DNA from: Saccharopolyspora galaxeae
GTDB lineage: Bacteria; Actinomycetota; Actinomycetes; Mycobacteriales; Pseudonocardiaceae
Length of the DNA: 64,000 nt
NCBI RefSeq assembly: GCF_016526145.1
Contig: NZ_JADDUE010000006.1
Span: 310,001 to 374,000, forward strand
Reading direction: 5' to 3'
The translations under genes and the position numbers were made by a program. A model generated the notes under the pieces. The model was given only the letters and a program-made list of their open reading frames with translations. It ran no database searches and had not been told where the DNA came from. Shown here one piece after another: positions 24,716 through 33,200 of the stretch (its first letter is position 1; the number at the start of each line of letters is the position of its first letter).

Positions 24716-25924
24716 ATGAGCGACACCAAGACGACCGGCGTCAACCGCGGCGCGCTGATCGGGGCGGTCTTCCTGATGGCCACCAGCGCCATCGGCCCCG
24801 GTTTCATCACTCAGACCACCGAGTTCACCGTGCAGCTCGGCGCCGCGTTCGCGTTCGCCATCCTGCTGTCGGTGCTGATCGACGTGGCCGTGCAGCTCAA
24901 CGTGTGGCGGGTCATCGGGGTCTCCGGGATGCGGGCGCAGGACCTCGGCAACCGGGTGCTGCCCGGGCTCGGTTACGCGATGGCGGCGCTGGTGGTCTTC
25001 GGCGGGCTGGTGTTCAACGTCGCCAACGTCGCGGGCACCTCGCTCGGGCTCGATGCGCTGTTCGGACTGGACGCCAAGATCGGCGGCGCGCTCTCCGCGC
25101 TGGTCGCCATCGGCATCTTCCTGAGCAAGCGGGCCGGTGTGGCGATGGACCGGATCGTGGTCGTGCTCGGCGTGGTCATGATCGGGCTGACCAGCTACGT
25201 CGCCGTCGTGTCCGGGCCGCCGGTGGGGCAGGCGCTGCGGCAGGCGGTGCTGCCGGACACCGTCGACTTCCTGTCCATCACCACGCTCATCGGCGGGACC
25301 GTCGGCGGCTACATCACCTATGCGGGCGCGCACCGGCTGGTCGACGCCGGGGTTACCGGACCGGAGCGCATCGTCGAGGTCAGCCGCAGTTCGGTGTGGT
25401 CGCTGCTGGTCACCGGGCTGATGCGGGCGGTGCTGTTCCTCGCGGTGCTCGGCGTCGTGGCCTCCGGGGTGTCGTTGAGCGCCGCGGGCAACCCGACCGC
25501 GGCGGCGTTCGGGCACGCCGCGGGCGAGGTCGGCGTGCGGATGTTCGGCATGATCCTGTGGGCGGCCTCGATCACCTCGGTCGTCGGTGCGGCCTACACC
25601 TCGGTGTCGTTCCTGGTGACCTTCTCGCCCGCGCTGCAACGCCGCCGCACCTGGCTGGTCGTCGCGTTCATCGCGGTGTCCACGGCGGTGTTCCTGCTGC
25701 TGAACCAGGCACCGACGACCCTGCTGGTGCTGGCCGGTGCGCTGAACGGGCTGATCCTGCCGGTCGGGTTCGGCGTGCTGCTGTGGGTGGGCGCGCGGCG
25801 CCGCGACCTGCTCGGCGGGTACCGCTACCCGCGCTGGCTGCTGGTGATCGGGGTGCTGGCCTGGCTGCTGTCGCTGTACTTGGGCATCAACTCGCTCAGC
25901 GGCATCGCCGGGCTCTGGCAGTGA
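24716..25924 (+). CDS. NRAMP-like transporter of the 5-oxoproline operon (YcsG-type)
   Basis: A 402-residue membrane protein with about eleven predicted spans. The opening [16 protein letters not shown] is a variant of the NRAMP span-1 region; it lacks the DPGN metal-binding motif of true manganese transporters, which suggests a different substrate. Such proteins commonly sit in front of LamB/YcsF genes and may import 5-oxoproline or a related compound (inference from context). The ATG at 24716 follows GGGAGGGGA. It is the first gene of the operon. Confidence 0.82.
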   Translation: MSDTKTTGVNRGALIGAVFLMATSAIGPGFITQTTEFTVQLGAAFAFAILLSVLIDVAVQLNVWRVIGVSGMRAQDLGNRVLPGLGYAMAALVVFGGLVFNVANVAGTSLGLDALFGLDAKIGGALSALVAIGIFLSKRAGVAMDRIVVVLGVVMIGLTSYVAVVSGPPVGQALRQAVLPDTVDFLSITTLIGGTVGGYITYAGAHRLVDAGVTGPERIVEVSRSSVWSLLVTGLMRAVLFLAVLGVVASGVSLSAAGNPTAAAFGHAAGEVGVRMFGMILWAASITSVVGAAYTSVSFLVTFSPALQRRRTWLVVAFIAVSTAVFLLLNQAPTTLLVLAGALNGLILPVGFGVLLWVGARRRDLLGGYRYPRWLLVIGVLAWLLSLYLGINSLSGIAGLWQ

Positions 25925-25950
25925 GCGGGCGTCCCGGGAGAGGAGCGGAC

Positions 25951-26721
25951 ATGCGGATCGACTTGAACTCCGACCTGGCCGAGGGCTTCGGCCGTTGGGA
26001 ACTCGGCGACGACGCGGCGCTGCTGGCCGTGGTCACCAGCGCGAACGTGGCCTGCGGGTTCCACGCCGGGGATCCTTCGGTGATCCGGCGGGCGTGCGCG
26101 GAGGCCGCCGCGCGCGAGGTCGCCGTGGGGGCGCAGGTCGGCTACCGGGATCTGGCCGGGTTCGGCAGGCGGTTCATCGACGTGCCGCCGCGGGAACTCA
26201 CCGACGAGGTGCTCTACCAGCTGGCCGCGCTGGACGGCCTCGCCCGCGTCGAAGGCACCGAGGTCACCTACGTCAAACCGCACGGCGCGCTCTACAACGC
26301 GATCGTGCGGGACGAGCAGCAGGCCGCCGCGGTGGTCGACGCGGTGACCGCCTACGACCGGAACCTCGCCGTCCTCGGGCTGCCCGGCTCGAAGTGGCTG
26401 GAACTGGCGGAGTCGGCGGGTCTGCGCACCGTGCGCGAAGCCTTCGCCGACCGCGCCTACACCCCGCAGGCCACGCTGGTGTCCCGCCGCGAACCCGGTG
26501 CCGTGCTGCACGATCCGGACGCCATCGCGCAGCGCTGCCTGCGGCTGGCGAACGGCGAACCGATCGAGGCGGTCGACGGCAGCGAGGTCGCCGTGCACGC
26601 GCAGTCGATCTGCGTGCACGGCGACAGCCCCGGCGCGGTGGTGATCGCCGAAACCCTGCGGGACCGGCTGCTGGCCCAAGGCGTCGAGCTGGCGCCGTTC
26701 GCCCCGACCAGGGTCGGGTGA
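25951..26721 (+). CDS. pxpA: 5-oxoprolinase subunit A
   Basis: A 256-residue LamB/YcsF-family protein. PxpA with PxpB and PxpC hydrolyses 5-oxoproline to glutamate at the cost of ATP. The N-terminus [12 protein letters not shown], then [13 protein letters not shown] near residue 32 and [10 protein letters not shown] near 108 are family signatures. SIC-VHGD near the C-terminus completes the pattern. The ATG at 25951 follows GGGAGAGGAG. It is 26 bases after the transporter gene and is followed directly by pxpB. Confidence 0.95.
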   Translation: MRIDLNSDLAEGFGRWELGDDAALLAVVTSANVACGFHAGDPSVIRRACAEAAAREVAVGAQVGYRDLAGFGRRFIDVPPRELTDEVLYQLAALDGLARVEGTEVTYVKPHGALYNAIVRDEQQAAAVVDAVTAYDRNLAVLGLPGSKWLELAESAGLRTVREAFADRAYTPQATLVSRREPGAVLHDPDAIAQRCLRLANGEPIEAVDGSEVAVHAQSICVHGDSPGAVVIAETLRDRLLAQGVELAPFAPTRVG

Positions 26722-26725
26722 GCCG

Positions 26726-27334
26726 ATGCGGACGATGCGCTGCGCGGACTCCGGTCTGCTCGTCGAACTCGACGGCCTGCGCGAGGTGCAGGCGCTCTAC
26801 GGCGCGCTGACCCGGGCCGCCCCGGAAGGCGTGCTCGACGTCGTGCCCGCCGCGCGGACGCTGCTGCTGCACTTGGAGGCCGGCGCGGACATCGCCGAGG
26901 TCGAACGCGCCGTGCGGGAGACGCGACCGGCGGATTCCCAGCCCGACGACGGCGGCCTGCTGCGCGTTCCGGTGGTCTACGACGGCGAAGACCTGGCCGA
27001 GGTGGCGAAGCTGACCGGCCTCACCGAGCGCGAGGTGGTCGAGGCGCACACCGACTTCCCGTGGACGGTCGCGTTCGGCGGCTTCGCCCCGGGGTTCGGC
27101 TACCTCACGGGCGGCTCGCCGAAGCTGGCGGTGCCACGGCGCACCGAGTCGCGCACCTGCGTGCCCGCGGGTGCGGTCGGGCTCGCGGGCGAGTTCAGCG
27201 GCATCTACCCGCGCGAATCCCCCGGTGGCTGGCAGCTGATCGGCCGCACCGACGTGGAGATCTGGCGGCTCGACCGGGATCCGCCCGCGCTGCTGCGGCC
27301 CGGTGTGCGGGTGCGGTTCGAGGAGGCCGGATGA
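26726..27334 (+). CDS. pxpB: 5-oxoprolinase subunit B
   Basis: A 202-residue KipI-like subunit. It shows the allophanate hydrolase subunit-1 fold, with VAFGGFAPGFGYLTGG near residue 113, then VPAGAVGLAGEFSGIYP-type motif near 147 and SPGGWQLIGRT. It works with PxpA and PxpC in ATP-dependent 5-oxoproline cleavage. It starts four bases after pxpA and overlaps pxpC (ATGA), consistent with a stoichiometric complex. The length is normal for the family. Confidence 0.95.
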   Translation: MRTMRCADSGLLVELDGLREVQALYGALTRAAPEGVLDVVPAARTLLLHLEAGADIAEVERAVRETRPADSQPDDGGLLRVPVVYDGEDLAEVAKLTGLTEREVVEAHTDFPWTVAFGGFAPGFGYLTGGSPKLAVPRRTESRTCVPAGAVGLAGEFSGIYPRESPGGWQLIGRTDVEIWRLDRDPPALLRPGVRVRFEEAG

Positions 27335-28185
27335 TCGAGATCGAGCGGACCGGTCCGCTGGCCACGGTGCAGGACCTGGGCAGGCCCGGTCACGGCGGGA
27401 TCGGAGTCGGCGTTTCCGGAGCCGCCGATCGGGGTTCGCTGAAGCTGGCGAACCGGCTGGTCGGCAACGACGAGGCCGCGGCGGCGCTGGAGATCACCTT
27501 CGGCGGCTTCCAGCTGCGCGCGCACCACGCCATGACGCTGGCGGTCACCGGAGCATCTTGTCCGGTCGTGGTGGACGGCAGGCCCGAACCGGTGAACGCG
27601 GTGCTGCGGGTGCGCGCCGGGCAGCGCGTCCGGCTCGACGCACCGGAAGCCGGATTGCGCAGCTACCTCGCGGTGCGCGGCGGGATCGCCGTGGAGCCGG
27701 TGCTGGGGTCGCGGTCCACCGACCTGCTCTCCGGGCTCGGGCCTGCCCGGCTCACCGAGGGCACGACGCTGGCCATCGGGCACGCGCACTGCCGGATCCC
27801 GCAGGTCGACGTGGCGCCGATGCCCGCCGAACCGGCCGGGGACCTGGAGCTGGCGGTCTCGCTCGGGCCGCGCGCGGACTGGTTCACCGACACCGCGGTC
27901 GAGGCGCTGCTCGGCGAACCGTTCGAGGTGGCCCCGCAGAGCAACCGGGTCGGGATGCGCCTGAACGGCCCGGAGCTGACCCGCGCGCGCACCGACGAAC
28001 TGCCCAGCGAAGGCATGGTGGTGGGGTCGTTGCAGGTCCCGCCGTCCGGGCGGCCCACGCTGTTCCTCGCCGACCACCCCGTGACCGGCGGCTACCCGGT
28101 GATCGCGGTGTTGCCCGCGGCCGAGGTCGATCGCGCGGCGCAGGCCCGGCCGGGCCGCAAGCTGCGCTTCCGCCGGATTCGTTGA
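27331..28185 (+). CDS. pxpC: 5-oxoprolinase subunit C
   Basis: A 284-residue KipA-like subunit (allophanate hydrolase subunit-2 fold). The signature [15 protein letters not shown] is near residue 10, with NRLVGN, then YLAVRGGI near 110 and LGSRSTDL. The [21 protein letters not shown] region near 225 is highly conserved in the family. The start overlaps the pxpB stop. Length is typical. Confidence 0.95.
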   Translation: MIEIERTGPLATVQDLGRPGHGGIGVGVSGAADRGSLKLANRLVGNDEAAAALEITFGGFQLRAHHAMTLAVTGASCPVVVDGRPEPVNAVLRVRAGQRVRLDAPEAGLRSYLAVRGGIAVEPVLGSRSTDLLSGLGPARLTEGTTLAIGHAHCRIPQVDVAPMPAEPAGDLELAVSLGPRADWFTDTAVEALLGEPFEVAPQSNRVGMRLNGPELTRARTDELPSEGMVVGSLQVPPSGRPTLFLADHPVTGGYPVIAVLPAAEVDRAAQARPGRKLRFRRIR

Positions 28186-28198
28186 GAGGAGACGACGG

Positions 28199-28984
28199 TT
28201 GCGGACCGAATCGAAGGAGCTGAGCCCGCAGCAGGCGAGAGCGCAGTTCCGCGCCGGCCTGCGGGTGCCCACGTCGGGGTTCTGCGCGGGCTGGACGCAG
28301 GCGAACCTGATCACGCTGCCGCGCGAGCACGCCTACGACTTCCTGCTGTTCGCCCAGCGCAACCCGAAGTCGTGCCCGGTGCTGGACGTGACCGAGCCGG
28401 GCGGGACCGCGGCGCGGCTCTTCGACGGCGACCTGCGCACCGACCTGCCCGCCTACCGGATCTACCGGGACGGCGAACTGGTCGAGGAACGCGACGAGGT
28501 CACCGGGCTGTGGCGGGACGACCTGGTGTCGTTCCTGGTCGGCTGCAGCTTCACCTTCGAGGCCGCGCTGATCGAGGCGGGCGTCCCGGTCCGGCACCTG
28601 GACCAGGACCGCAACGTGCCGATGTACCGCACCGATCAGGAATGCCGCCCGGCGGGTGCGCTGTCCGGGCCGCTGGTGGTGTCGATGCGGCCGATGCCCG
28701 CCGATCAAGTGGCCACGGCGGTGCGGATCACGTCGCGCTACCCGGCAGTGCACGGCGCGCCGGTGCACATCGGCTCGCCCGCGGACATCGGCGTGCGCGA
28801 CTTGGACGCGCCGGACTTCGGGGAGCCGGTGGAAGTTCGGCCCGGCGAGGTGGCGGTGTTCTGGGCGTGCGGCGTGACGCCGCAGGCGGCGGTGATGCGG
28901 TCCAAGCCGTCGCTGGCGATCGGGCACGCGCCAGGGCACATGGCGATCACCGATGCGCGGGACGGCGAATACCTGGTGCCTTGA
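28199..28984 (+). CDS. DUF1445 hydro-lyase family protein (YcsI / D-glutamate cyclase-like)
   Basis: A 261-residue member of the DUF1445 family. Motifs are [11 protein letters not shown] near residue 25, [14 protein letters not shown] near 55, [10 protein letters not shown] near 118, and FWACGVTPQ and IGHAPGHM towards the end. Mammalian relatives are D-glutamate cyclases that form 5-oxo-D-proline, which fits its place directly after pxpABC. The reaction in bacteria is inferred. The TTG start at 28199 has GAGAGGAG just upstream, and the gap to pxpC is 13 bases, so it is the last gene of the operon. Confidence 0.88.
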   Translation: MRTESKELSPQQARAQFRAGLRVPTSGFCAGWTQANLITLPREHAYDFLLFAQRNPKSCPVLDVTEPGGTAARLFDGDLRTDLPAYRIYRDGELVEERDEVTGLWRDDLVSFLVGCSFTFEAALIEAGVPVRHLDQDRNVPMYRTDQECRPAGALSGPLVVSMRPMPADQVATAVRITSRYPAVHGAPVHIGSPADIGVRDLDAPDFGEPVEVRPGEVAVFWACGVTPQAAVMRSKPSLAIGHAPGHMAITDARDGEYLVP

Positions 28985-29111
28985 GGCGGTGCCGGGACAT
29001 CGCGGCGCGGATGCCCGCCTTCCCGATGCGGGAACTCGTTTTTCCCGGTTTTCGCTGTCCACGATCGTCGCGGCGATCTACGCTGGGGGCTCGCCGATTC
29101 TGGGGGCGTTG

Positions 29112-29972
29112 ATGCAAGGATCCGACGCGGGCGGTGCGCTCGCCGGAGCGGAGCTTCCGCAGCGGCCGTCGATCGCGCGGATCTTCGACTACTACCTCGG
29201 CGGCAGCAGCCACTTCGAGGTCGACCGGGGCACCGCCGAAGACCTCACCGCCGTGCTGCCGAACCTGCGCGGGCACGTGCTTGCGGTGCACGGCTTCCTG
29301 CGGCGGGCGGTGCGCTACCTGGTGTCCAGCGGTATCGACCAGTTTCTCGACCTCGGAACCGGGCTGTCGACGACCGGGGACGTGCACGGCGCCGCGCAGC
29401 GGGCCGATCCTTGCGCGCGAGTGGCCTACGTCGACGCGGATCCGGTGACCGTGCGGCTCGCCGAACGGCAGCTGCACGACGTGCGCGGGGTGACCGTGAC
29501 CGAGGCGGACCTGCGCCAACCGGCCAGCGTGCTCACCGCTCCCGGAGTGACCTCGGTGCTGGACTTCACCCGGCCGGTCGGGGTGCTCGCGGTGGCCGCG
29601 CTGCCGTTCATCACCGACGACGCCGAGCTGACCGGGGTGGTCGCCGCTTACCGGGACGCCTGCCCGGTGCACAGCGCGCTGGTGCTCTCGCACCTCTCGC
29701 CGGTGACCGCCACCCCGGCGCAGATCTCCGCGTTCGGACCCGTCGCCGCGCGGGTCGGGGCCACCCCGGCGTGGCGGTCGCCGGAGGATTTCCGCTCCTT
29801 GCTGGACGGATACGAGATCGTGGAACCGGGGCTGGTGCACACGACGAAATGGCGTCCCGAATTGGATGACGCGGCGGGTTTTCCGGTGGAAGCGGGCGCG
29901 GACACCTATTCGGCGGTGGGGCAGCTCGCTTCCCGGGAATCCACCGGGCCGCTCCGGCTCACCCTTCCGTGA
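29112..29972 (+). CDS. DUF574 SAM-dependent methyltransferase (second copy)
   Basis: A 286-residue relative of the methyltransferase encoded at 22772-23611. The family block here reads FDYYLGGSSHFEVDR, followed by LDLGTGLSTTGDVH near residue 83 and YVDADPVTV near 112. It diverges in the acceptor region. The ATG at 29112 is preferred because TGGGGGC precedes it at 29101 and the first conserved block begins 20 residues later; a longer frame from 28953 overlaps the upstream gene. The substrate is unknown. Confidence 0.85.
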   Translation: MQGSDAGGALAGAELPQRPSIARIFDYYLGGSSHFEVDRGTAEDLTAVLPNLRGHVLAVHGFLRRAVRYLVSSGIDQFLDLGTGLSTTGDVHGAAQRADPCARVAYVDADPVTVRLAERQLHDVRGVTVTEADLRQPASVLTAPGVTSVLDFTRPVGVLAVAALPFITDDAELTGVVAAYRDACPVHSALVLSHLSPVTATPAQISAFGPVAARVGATPAWRSPEDFRSLLDGYEIVEPGLVHTTKWRPELDDAAGFPVEAGADTYSAVGQLASRESTGPLRLTLP

Positions 29973-30004
29973 TCCCGGCCGACACGCCGACGAATGTTGT
30001 CCCG

Positions 30005-30031
30005 TTGACGGCGGTGTTCCGCTTCTAACGT
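30005..30031 (+). promoter_or_regulatory. Candidate leaderless promoter
   Basis: TTGACG at 30005-30010 and TAACGT at 30026-30031 are separated by 15 bases, and the ATG at 30039 lies seven bases after the -10 box. No ribosome site precedes that ATG, so the transcript is probably leaderless. Confidence 0.5.
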
Positions 30032-30038
30032 CGTCGGC

Positions 30039-30503
30039 ATGGATTTTCACGACGAACAGCGAGTGGGTGCGCACACCTACGGGATAACTGCGGGCACCGT
30101 GGCGGCGGAAAGCGGCCGTGCTCCAGCGGTGCGGATGCGGTTCACGGGATCGGACGCGGACGGCGTGGTCGTGTCCGAAGGCGACTTGACGATCACGGTC
30201 GACGAGCTGGCCGATGCCGGCGCGTTCCTGGGGCGGACGCTGGCCGGGTTGGCCGCGTTCCACGGGCGGCGGCCGCGAAAGCCGCGGGGAGCTGCGATGC
30301 ACGCGGGCAGGCCTTGGTCGTCCGAGCACGGTGCGCGGTTGCGGTCGCGATGGCTGGACGGTGCGGCGGGGACTCCGGCGAGCACCGTGCTGGCCGAGCT
30401 GGCCGCCGAGCTGGGGCGCACCAGCAGCGCGGTGCGCGCCCAGCTGCCGCGCGTCGGCTGCGACCCCGACGTGCCGGGCAGGGAATTGCCGAACGGACCG
30501 TAG
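30039..30503 (+). CDS. Small protein with C-terminal helix-turn-helix-like segment
   Basis: A 154-residue protein not assigned to a named family. Residues 1-80 are a beta-rich segment of unknown fold. Residues about 88-150 contain RPWSSEHGARLRSRWLDG, then LAELAAELGRTSSAVRAQL and a final RVGCDP. This pattern (Arg-Pro-Trp, Glu, Leu-x-x-x-Trp, Leu-Gly-Arg-Thr, Ala-Val, Leu) resembles a SANT/Myb-like helix-turn-helix found at the ends of actinobacterial DNA-binding proteins. A regulatory role is inferred. It is a single-gene unit with its own promoter. Confidence 0.65.
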   Translation: MDFHDEQRVGAHTYGITAGTVAAESGRAPAVRMRFTGSDADGVVVSEGDLTITVDELADAGAFLGRTLAGLAAFHGRRPRKPRGAAMHAGRPWSSEHGARLRSRWLDGAAGTPASTVLAELAAELGRTSSAVRAQLPRVGCDPDVPGRELPNGP

Positions 30504-30628
30504 CAAGCCGTTCGGATCACCTGGAAATTGCGTCTGGGATTGCCGAAAAAGCACGTTGCGGCACGGCGAAAGAGCCGTTTGGGGATGAGGTGGTAATTGA
30601 TTCGACGACTCGAGTTGGGTTGCACGCC

Positions 30629-30656
30629 TTGATTGTTCCGCGTGCGCCGGTAACCT
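30629..30656 (+). promoter_or_regulatory. Candidate promoter of the riboswitch transcript
   Basis: TTGATT at 30629-30634 and TAACCT at 30651-30656 are separated by 16 bases. A start near 30663 would coincide with the first bases of the riboswitch. Confidence 0.5.
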
Positions 30657-30663
30657 CGTGGGC

Positions 30664-30791
30664 AGAAGGGGAGTAGCCCTCAATTCCGTGGTCGACACAC
30701 TGGCGGCGAAGACGCGCCCGGGCACGGAGCCTCGCCGAATTCGGGCGGGCGGGCGAGACCTTCGATCCGGTACACGCCGGGTCGAAGGCTG
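30664..30791 (+). promoter_or_regulatory. yybP-ykoY manganese riboswitch
   Basis: The leader of the UPF0016 gene contains the two conserved halves of the yybP-ykoY aptamer. The first is AAGGGGAGTAGC at 30665-30676. The second is GGCGAGACCTTCG near 30751-30763. The Mn-binding L3 loop is expected next to the GAGACC element. The segment between carries ACACTGGC, also typical. CCTTCGATCCGG (30759-30770) pairs with CCGGGTCGAAGG (30777-30788) as the closing hairpin. This class senses Mn2+ and usually controls manganese efflux genes, matching the downstream gene. Exact boundaries are estimates. Confidence 0.85.
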
Positions 30792-30827
30792 CGCGCCTCC
30801 GGTCCGGCCGAGCAAGAGGGGTACGAC

Positions 30828-31406
30828 GTGTTCACGAGCCTCGCGGTGAGTTCCGCGGCGATCTTCGTCGCCGAACTCGGGGACAAGTCCCAGCTGATGG
30901 CCATGACCTTCGCCACCAGGTTCCGCGCATGGCAGGTGCTGGTGGGCATCAGCCTGGCCACCGCGATCGTGCACCTGGCCTCGGTGGGGCTCGGCTTCGG
31001 CATGGGCGAACTGCTGCCGACCGAGTGGATCGGCCTGGTCGCCGGTGTCGCCTTCCTCGGTTTCGCGGCGTGGACGGTGCGCGGCGACCACCTCACCGAG
31101 CAGGACAAGAGCCGCGCGTCGCGCACCGCCCGATCCGCGGTCGTCGCGGTCACCGTGGCGTTCCTGCTGGCCGAGCTCGGCGACAAGACGATGCTCGCCA
31201 CGGTCACCCTCGCCTCGCAGCACGACTGGCTCGGCACCTGGATCGGCTCGACGGTCGGCATGGTGCTGGCCGACGCGCTGGCCATCGGCGTCGGCCTGCT
31301 GCTGGGCAGGCACCTGCCGGACCGCGTCATCCGCTACGGCGCGGCGGCGCTGTTCGTGCTGTTCGGCGGCTGGCTCATCGTCGAATCCGCGCTCGCGCTG
31401 GCGTGA
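30828..31406 (+). CDS. UPF0016 / GDT1 (TMEM165)-family cation exporter
   Basis: A 192-residue membrane protein with six predicted spans in two repeats. Each repeat has the family motif: AELGDKSQ near residue 15 and AELGDKTM near 114. Family members (MneA, Gdt1p) export Mn2+ or Ca2+. The yybP-ykoY riboswitch upstream and the RBS-like AGAGGGG before the GTG start at 30828 make manganese efflux the best reading. It is monocistronic here. Confidence 0.9.
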   Translation: MFTSLAVSSAAIFVAELGDKSQLMAMTFATRFRAWQVLVGISLATAIVHLASVGLGFGMGELLPTEWIGLVAGVAFLGFAAWTVRGDHLTEQDKSRASRTARSAVVAVTVAFLLAELGDKTMLATVTLASQHDWLGTWIGSTVGMVLADALAIGVGLLLGRHLPDRVIRYGAAALFVLFGGWLIVESALALA

Positions 31407-31544
31407 CCGTCCGGCTGCGCGGCCGGTGAGTTCGCCTGCGACGGCCGCCGCCGGGAACTGCGCAGCGCGGCGGGTGAGCCAGGCAACCCGTTACGGGTGC
31501 GCGACGTGTTCGTTGGTCGGGCAGTAGCGGTGCTAGGAGGCTGC

Positions 31545-32591
31545 GTGACCTGGATGATCTACGGCGCTACCGGCTACACGGGCCAGCTCGTGGCGCAGCG
31601 CGCGATCGAGCGCGGGCAGCGGCCGCTGCTGGCCGGGCGGGACGCCGAGAAGGTCGCCAAGGTGGCCACCCCGCTGGGGCTGCCGCACCGGGTGTTCGAC
31701 TTGCGCGACGGCGCGGGCGTGGCCGAGGCGCTCGGCGACGTCGACGTGGTCGCGCACTGCGCGGGACCGTTCTCGGCGACCTCGGCGCCGATGGTCGACG
31801 GGTGCCTGCGCACCGGGACGCACTACCTGGACGTCACCGGTGAGGTCGATGTCTTCGAGTCGGTGTTCGCGCGTCACGACGAGGCGCGGCGGGCGGGCGT
31901 GGTGCTGCTGCCGGGCTCCGGTTTCGACGTGGTGCCGACCGATTGCCTGGCCGCGCTGGTCGCCGCCGAGCTGCCCGCAGCGACCGAGCTGGACCTGGCG
32001 TTCCAGGCCAGCGGCGGGATCAGCGGCGGCACCATGAAGAGCGCGCTGGAAGGCGCGGCGATGGGCGGCCGGGCGCGGGTGGGCGGTTCGCTGCGGACCG
32101 TGCCGATGGGCTGGCGGCGCCGCGAAGTCCCGTTCCCGTCCGGGCACCGCACGGTGACCTCGCTACCGTGGGGCGACGTGAGCACCGCTTTCCGCAGCAC
32201 GGGGATCGGCGACATCACCACGTTCGCGCGGTTGCCGGGGCTGGACCGGGTCGGGCCGCGCGCCTCCGCGTTCGGGCGGGTCGTGCTGGGCAAGCCGGTG
32301 GCGCAACGCATCGGCAAGGCCGTGATCGGTTCGCTGGTGCGCGGACCGGGCACTGCGCAACGCAGCAAGAGCTGGGTGGAGGTCTACGCGGAGGCCCGCG
32401 ACGGGCAGGGGCGCAGCGCGTCCGCCGCGTTGATCGGGCCGGACACCTACGACTTCACCGCGGACTCGGTGCTGCGCACGGTCGACGGGTTGCTCGCGGG
32501 CGGCGTCGAGGCCGGTGCGCACACCCCGTCGACCGCGTTCGGTGCCGAGTTCGTCCGCCGGCTGCACGGAATCCGGGTCATCGGACCCTGA
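31545..32591 (+). CDS. Saccharopine dehydrogenase-like / trans-acting enoyl reductase-family protein
   Basis: A 348-residue NAD(P)-binding protein. The Rossmann motif YGATGYTGQLVA is at residues 5-16, with LAGRDAEK near 29 and CAGPFSATSAPMVDGC near 68, the last typical of the Rv2449c/Rv2953 group. Mycobacterial relatives reduce enoyl chains in phenolic lipid synthesis; others are uncharacterised oxidoreductases. The GTG at 31545 is fixed by a perfect TAGGAGG ribosome site at 31534-31540. It converges with the VOC gene with a 3-base gap. Confidence 0.85.
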   Translation: MTWMIYGATGYTGQLVAQRAIERGQRPLLAGRDAEKVAKVATPLGLPHRVFDLRDGAGVAEALGDVDVVAHCAGPFSATSAPMVDGCLRTGTHYLDVTGEVDVFESVFARHDEARRAGVVLLPGSGFDVVPTDCLAALVAAELPAATELDLAFQASGGISGGTMKSALEGAAMGGRARVGGSLRTVPMGWRRREVPFPSGHRTVTSLPWGDVSTAFRSTGIGDITTFARLPGLDRVGPRASAFGRVVLGKPVAQRIGKAVIGSLVRGPGTAQRSKSWVEVYAEARDGQGRSASAALIGPDTYDFTADSVLRTVDGLLAGGVEAGAHTPSTAFGAEFVRRLHGIRVIGP

Positions 32592-32594
32592 TCT

Positions 32595-33146
32595 TCAGAG
32601 TTCCGGCAGCACCCGCAGCATTCCGGTGGTGGGACCGCCGAGCTTGAACTCCAGGTACGGGCCCGTCCGCGCCGTCGAGTGCAGTGCGATCAGGGCGGGG
32701 TCGCGCCGGACGACCTGCAATCCGGCGGAGACCCACCGCGCGGAGTCGGCCGAAGGGTCGGACGAGCCCACCACCACCGAAGCCACCGGCCCGGTGTCCA
32801 CATCGGACTGCCTGGGTTCGAGCAGGCGGAGTTCGTTGCCCGCCGGGTCGGTCATCTCCTGCCACGGGACGTCTTCGCCCTCATCGGTGAACCGCGCTCC
32901 GGCGTTGAACAACCGCAGCAGCGTGTCGCGCTGGTGCTCGTAGGATTCGCTGCGCAGCTCCAGGTGCACGGCGTTCTTGCCCGCCTTGTCCGCCTCCGAG
33001 GCCGCGAACCGCAGCTCGACGCCGGGGCCGGTGGGCCGCACGACGTCGTCCGGGCCGACCGTCCACCGCAGCACGTGCGCCCACCAGTGCGCCAGCCGCT
33101 GCGGCTCGGGCGCGGCGAACTCGACGGTGAACCCGGTGCCGGTCAT
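32595..33146 (-). CDS. VOC-superfamily (glyoxalase-like) protein
   Basis: A 183-residue protein. Residues 1-115 form one glyoxalase/bleomycin-resistance-like fold (VEFAAPEPQRLAHWWAHVL, then GKNAVHLEL and MTDPAGNELRLLEP). A second, shorter module follows at about 120-183. The His in HLEL and the Glu in NEL are consistent with a metal site. The substrate cannot be inferred. It is the "glyoxalase-like domain" type widespread in actinomycetes. Confidence 0.82.
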   Translation of the reverse strand: MTGTGFTVEFAAPEPQRLAHWWAHVLRWTVGPDDVVRPTGPGVELRFAASEADKAGKNAVHLELRSESYEHQRDTLLRLFNAGARFTDEGEDVPWQEMTDPAGNELRLLEPRQSDVDTGPVASVVVGSSDPSADSARWVSAGLQVVRRDPALIALHSTARTGPYLEFKLGGPTTGMLRVLPEL

Positions 33147-33200
33147 GAGCCCGGAGGTTAAGCCCTGCTGTTGAACTTGTCTTGCGGGAGAGGCCGGTCG

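Noticed and set aside
28947-31313. 788-codon minus-strand frame spanning the second methyltransferase, riboswitch and exporter
   Set aside because: Crosses several well supported features and has no domain; a composition artefact.
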